64,000 bases of DNA. Source: Pseudomonas sp. CFBP13508. GTDB taxonomy: Bacteria > Pseudomonadota > Gammaproteobacteria > Pseudomonadales > Pseudomonadaceae. Each line of letters starts with the position of its first letter. Within the stretch, counting starts at the first letter, position 1. The translations under genes were made by a program, and so were the position numbers. Where the stretch lies: assembly GCF_005233515.1 (NCBI RefSeq), contig NZ_QFZZ01000005.1, positions 124,001 through 188,000 on the forward strand. The letters run 5' to 3'. The notes beneath the pieces are model-generated. The model was not told the DNA's origin and searched no databases. It saw only the letters and a program-made list of their open reading frames with translations. Below, in pieces: positions 61,321 through 64,000 of the stretch.

Positions 61321-61773
61321 TTATTCGCTCTTGTCTTCCTGGGTGTCTACCGACTTCCCATAAGCATCCAGCGCCACCCCGAAATCCGTAATGAACTGCG
61401 GCTCGCTCAGCCAGGCCTGGGCCTGTTCGATGGTCATGCCGTCGGCCCACATGCGGTAGTCGATGAGCATGTCGGCGGCGAGGTGGGTGGCGGCCATGCC
61501 TTCGTTGTCGGCGTTTTTCATGTCGAGCAGTTCAGGATGGTCGACGATGATGAAGGCCAGTTCGCGCAGCAGGGTCAGCAGCATTTCGTCGCGACTGACC
61601 GCTTCGGCTTCACGCATTTTGCTGAACATCGCCAGGGTGTATTCCGGGATCGGCTCGGCGAGGTGGCCGAGGTCTTCGTCCTGATCCAGCGGTTTGCGCC
61701 CGACCATGCGGATCTGCTTGGCCTTGGCCTTGGCGCGTTTGGCGCGTTTCTGTTGCTTGTTCAGGGATGCCAT
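61321..61773 (-). CDS. Unknown conserved-looking protein, paralogue A
   Basis: A 150-residue protein starting MASLNKQQKRAKRAKAKAKQ, a very basic N-terminus that may bind nucleic acid, then an acidic helical body (LLTLLRELAFIIVDHPELLD). It is a tandem paralogue of the next gene, six bases away: both share the N-terminus, a Y-R-x-W motif (IDYRMWADGMT here, IEYRQWSQE there) and the ending pattern W-x-x-x-P-x-F. Function unknown. Confidence 0.72.
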   Translation of the reverse strand: MASLNKQQKRAKRAKAKAKQIRMVGRKPLDQDEDLGHLAEPIPEYTLAMFSKMREAEAVSRDEMLLTLLRELAFIIVDHPELLDMKNADNEGMAATHLAADMLIDYRMWADGMTIEQAQAWLSEPQFITDFGVALDAYGKSVDTQEDKSE

Positions 61774-61779
61774 GGGAGC

Positions 61780-62193
61780 TCAGTTCTTCTGTTGGGTTTG
61801 TGCAGCGATCGCGTCGGATGCCGCCACATAGTCAGCCTGGAAGGCCGGGGATTCGATCCACGCCAGCGCGCCAGCCTCGTCGGTTTCCTGTGACCACTGG
61901 CGATACTCGATCAGCGCGGCGAGGATGAAATCCATCGCGCCTTCTTCGCCTTCCTGCTCATAGACCAGTTCCAGCAGCGGGTCTTCGAGGAACGCGGTGC
62001 ACATGGCTTGCTGGCTGATCTTCTCGGCGTCGATCATTTTCTTGAACAGTTCGGTCAGGTCCACCGATTCGAAATCGATGCGGTCGTCGTTCGGGTCCAG
62101 CTCGACCGGCGCTTCGGCGCGCTTGGTGCGGTTCTGCTTGGCCTTGGCTTTGGCCCGGGTGGCGCGTTTTTGCTGCTTGTTGGCGGAGGCCAT
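61780..62193 (-). CDS. Unknown conserved-looking protein, paralogue B
   Basis: A 137-residue protein starting MASANKQQKRATRAKAKAKQ, followed by an acidic segment (ELDPNDDRIDFESVDLTELF) and ALIEYRQWSQETDEAGALAW. It is the first of two tandem paralogues and the start at 62193 is fixed by this shared N-terminus. Function unknown; a lysine-rich head and acidic body might suit a ribosome- or RNA-associated protein, but that is a guess. Confidence 0.72.
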   Translation of the reverse strand: MASANKQQKRATRAKAKAKQNRTKRAEAPVELDPNDDRIDFESVDLTELFKKMIDAEKISQQAMCTAFLEDPLLELVYEQEGEEGAMDFILAALIEYRQWSQETDEAGALAWIESPAFQADYVAASDAIAAQTQQKN

Positions 62194-62222
62194 GGTGTGT
62201 TCCGTCGTGCGTGGAGAAGGGC

Positions 62223-63197
62223 TCAGCTGCGCGGGACTTGCCGCCCGGGTGTGTCGGGGGCCAGTGCGCCGGTCTGCAGCCAGGTCAGAGCGATGGGCCA
62301 TAGTGTGGCTTGGTATGCGCTGCGAAAAAAGCCGAAATGTCCGACTTGTTGTTCGCCGATGTCCTGCGGCTCGATGCGCAGGTGAGTTTTTGCCGCGTTG
62401 CTGAAGTAGCCGAGCAGGCGTTCGATGGCCGGGATCGTGCCGTAAGGATCATCGCAGAGGCTGATGGCGAGGGTCTGCGCGCGGACGTTGGCGAAAGGCA
62501 GGGCGCCCGCCTTTTTCATCAGAGCACGACCGCTTGGACGATCCTCGTAACGTGCGGTGGGTGTGCTCCAGTCGCGGACTACACCGGTGGGCGTGTCCTC
62601 CAGCCAGCCGAGCCGCTTGCCTGGAAAATAACCGCAGAGCAGCGCCATCAAAGGCATGACCACATGCCACTTGCCGAACATCCGCCAGCGGTGTTCGGGG
62701 GCGTAATCGCGCCAGTAGGCGAACTGCGCACCGACGGTTACCAGCCGTCGGATTACCTTGCCGGATGCGGCGAGACCGGCCGCGCAACCACCGAAGCTGT
62801 GGCCAACCACATCGATTGGCTGACCGGGAAACTCCTGCTGCGCGCGTTTGAGCATCGCTTGGAAATCCAGCGCGCCCCAGTCGGTCCACGAGGTACGCAG
62901 CCCTTTGATCGATTCGCTGCGTGATTCGCCGATGCCCCGGTAGTCGTAGGTCATCACGTCGAAGCCGTGGCTGAACAGATAGGCCGCGAACCGTGAATAG
63001 TGCCGACAGCGCACCGAGGTGGCGGCGTTGATGATGACCACCGGGCGCTGAGGATTGGGCGAACTGTGGCGCCAGGTGAAGCCGCCGAGTGCGTAGCCGT
63101 CGGCTGCGGTTTCCTTGAAGGGCGTGGCTTTAGTTACAGTCAAAGCTGCTTGGCTCAACTCTGGGGCGCCCACATCGGATGTCTGCTGACAGCTCAT
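62223..63197 (-). CDS. Alpha/beta hydrolase
   Basis: A 324-residue protein. The nucleophile elbow is IDVVGHSFGGCAAGLA (Ser near residue 133), FDVMTYDYRGIGESR is the preceding strand, and a late HFGFFRS holds a candidate catalytic His. It resembles cytoplasmic YheT/serine-aminopeptidase-type hydrolases. It ends 29 bases before the paralogue pair on the same strand. Substrate unknown. Confidence 0.82.
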   Translation of the reverse strand: MSCQQTSDVGAPELSQAALTVTKATPFKETAADGYALGGFTWRHSSPNPQRPVVIINAATSVRCRHYSRFAAYLFSHGFDVMTYDYRGIGESRSESIKGLRTSWTDWGALDFQAMLKRAQQEFPGQPIDVVGHSFGGCAAGLAASGKVIRRLVTVGAQFAYWRDYAPEHRWRMFGKWHVVMPLMALLCGYFPGKRLGWLEDTPTGVVRDWSTPTARYEDRPSGRALMKKAGALPFANVRAQTLAISLCDDPYGTIPAIERLLGYFSNAAKTHLRIEPQDIGEQQVGHFGFFRSAYQATLWPIALTWLQTGALAPDTPGRQVPRS

Positions 63198-63264
63198 GGC
63201 GCTTGACCTCGGCGGTTAGGTGCCAACCATAGTCGCCGCGCTGATCAAGAACAATCCGGCCGGT

Positions 63265-64000
63265 TCATTCACTGGATTGAATGAGCATGCGTTCTTCGAT
63301 CAACGCCTGTTCGCGGTTGAGTTCAGCACGTAACTCTTCTTCGCTCGGCAGTATCGTCTTGTAGCTGCTGGCGAACAGTTGCTCATTGCCTTTGAGCATG
63401 GAATAGCGCGCCACCGAGTCATTGCTTTCCGCGCTCAGAATGATACCGACGGTTGGCTTGTCACCGTCGCTGCGCTTGAGCTCGTCGTACATGCGCACAT
63501 ACATGTCCATCTGCCCGACATCGCGGGCGCTGAGCTTGCCGCGTTTGAGGTCGATGATCACGAAGCACTTGAGCAGGTAGTTGTAGAACACCAGATCGAT
63601 ATAGAGGTCGACGCCGTCAGTGCTGATGCGTTGTTGGCGGGCGACAAAGGAAAAGCCTTTGCCAAGTTCAAGCAGAAAGCTTTGCAAGTGGTCGATGAGT
63701 GCTTGTTCGAGTCCGCTTTCCCTGACTTTGCCTGCCGAGGGCAGGCCGAGGAATTCGAGCATGACCGGATCGCGAATGAATTCCCGCGGATTGCATTTCA
63801 TCGCGTCGATGTTGGTCGTGGCTTCCTCGACCACCTCGGCTTTGTCCGGACTCATCAGCAGGCGCTCGTAGTAGAGCGTCAGGATCTGACGATCAAGGGC
63901 GCGGCTTGACCAGTTGAGGTCGGCGCATTCGTTCATGTACCACAGGCGCGCTTTCTCGCTTTCGACCCGCAGTAGCCGGCGGTAGTGGGTCCAGCTCAAT
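63265..64000 (-). CDS. YhcG/DUF1016-family PDDEXK nuclease (C-terminal part, cut by window edge)
   Basis: The reverse-strand frame runs in from the right edge; 245 residues are visible. VESEKARLWYMNECADLNWS and LMLEFLGLP-like blocks lead to the nuclease core FSFVARQQRISTDGVDLYID, then LVFYNYLLKCFVIIDLKRGK, with the D...E/D-x-K pattern of PDDEXK enzymes. DUF1016/YhcG proteins are linked to mobile elements and restriction loci. The N-terminal domain is outside the window. Confidence 0.85.
   Translation of the reverse strand, partial: LSWTHYRRLLRVESEKARLWYMNECADLNWSSRALDRQILTLYYERLLMSPDKAEVVEEATTNIDAMKCNPREFIRDPVMLEFLGLPSAGKVRESGLEQALIDHLQSFLLELGKGFSFVARQQRISTDGVDLYIDLVFYNYLLKCFVIIDLKRGKLSARDVGQMDMYVRMYDELKRSDGDKPTVGIILSAESNDSVARYSMLKGNEQLFASSYKTILPSEEELRAELNREQALIEERMLIQSSE

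Overview
This 64 kb window is chromosomal DNA of a fluorescent-group Pseudomonas (P. fluorescens lineage). The evidence is high GC with strong G/C third-position bias, REP elements typical of that group (GTGGGAGCGAGCCTGCTCGCGAA and GTAGGAGCTGCCGAAGGCTGCGAT types), and gene order that, from memory of P. aeruginosa PAO1, follows a core segment: tex, amgR/amgS (ompR/envZ), rimABK, hslR, hslO, pckA, fdhD, LysM protein, yrfG, nudE, cysQ, dctB/dctD, rmlC.

Layout. 1-9.7 kb: stress and central metabolism genes (tex, ompR-envZ, rimABK, hslR, a PAP2 phosphatase, hslO, pckA). 9.7-11.8 kb: an intact HigBA-type toxin-antitoxin (TA) pair and an unassigned alpha/beta hydrolase-like protein. 12-16.6 kb: recQ, a 3-hydroxyacyl-CoA dehydrogenase, a frameshifted hotdog thioesterase and a glycine-zipper protein. 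16.9-28.6 kb: a molybdopterin oxidoreductase with fdhD, a LysR regulator, a LysM/BON protein, yrfG, nudE, cysQ, a 3 x 130 bp tandem repeat, a thioesterase overlapping dctD-dctB, and rmlC. 28.7-36.9 kb: a DUF3916 protein, a three-part kinase/aminotransferase fusion, aguBA (agmatine to putrescine) and an OprE-type porin. 37-40.1 kb: an isoleucine-dioxygenase-like enzyme with a GNAT protein, AzlCD amino-acid exporter and LysR regulator.

40.6-44.1 kb is a toxin-antitoxin graveyard: RelB with a broken YafQ, an intact Xre-RES pair, and a HigBA pair in which both genes are broken. Just beyond it, a degraded copy of the 3' end of a tRNA-Thr gene (44.18 kb) and the intact tRNA-Thr (53.8 kb) bracket a 9.6 kb AT-rich genomic island. 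The island has a P4-type integrase beside the tRNA, a second tyrosine recombinase with a small partner, a Gabija-type defence pair (GajA OLD-family nuclease and GajB UvrD-like helicase), a frameshifted trypsin-like protease and a small zinc-ribbon protein.

54-64 kb returns to core DNA: a methyltransferase, a polar amino-acid ABC transporter, a GABA-permease-like transporter, a VapBC module lying between two copies of one 48 bp terminator, two tandem paralogues, an alpha/beta hydrolase and the start-less end of a YhcG-type nuclease gene.

The most notable items are the Gabija island with its visible att duplication, the chain of TA modules in different stages of decay, the VapBC/terminator duplication, and the hydroxy-amino-acid synthesis/export locus whose ribosome binding site is buried in an inverted repeat. 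All identifications are from reading the sequence; no database search was run.
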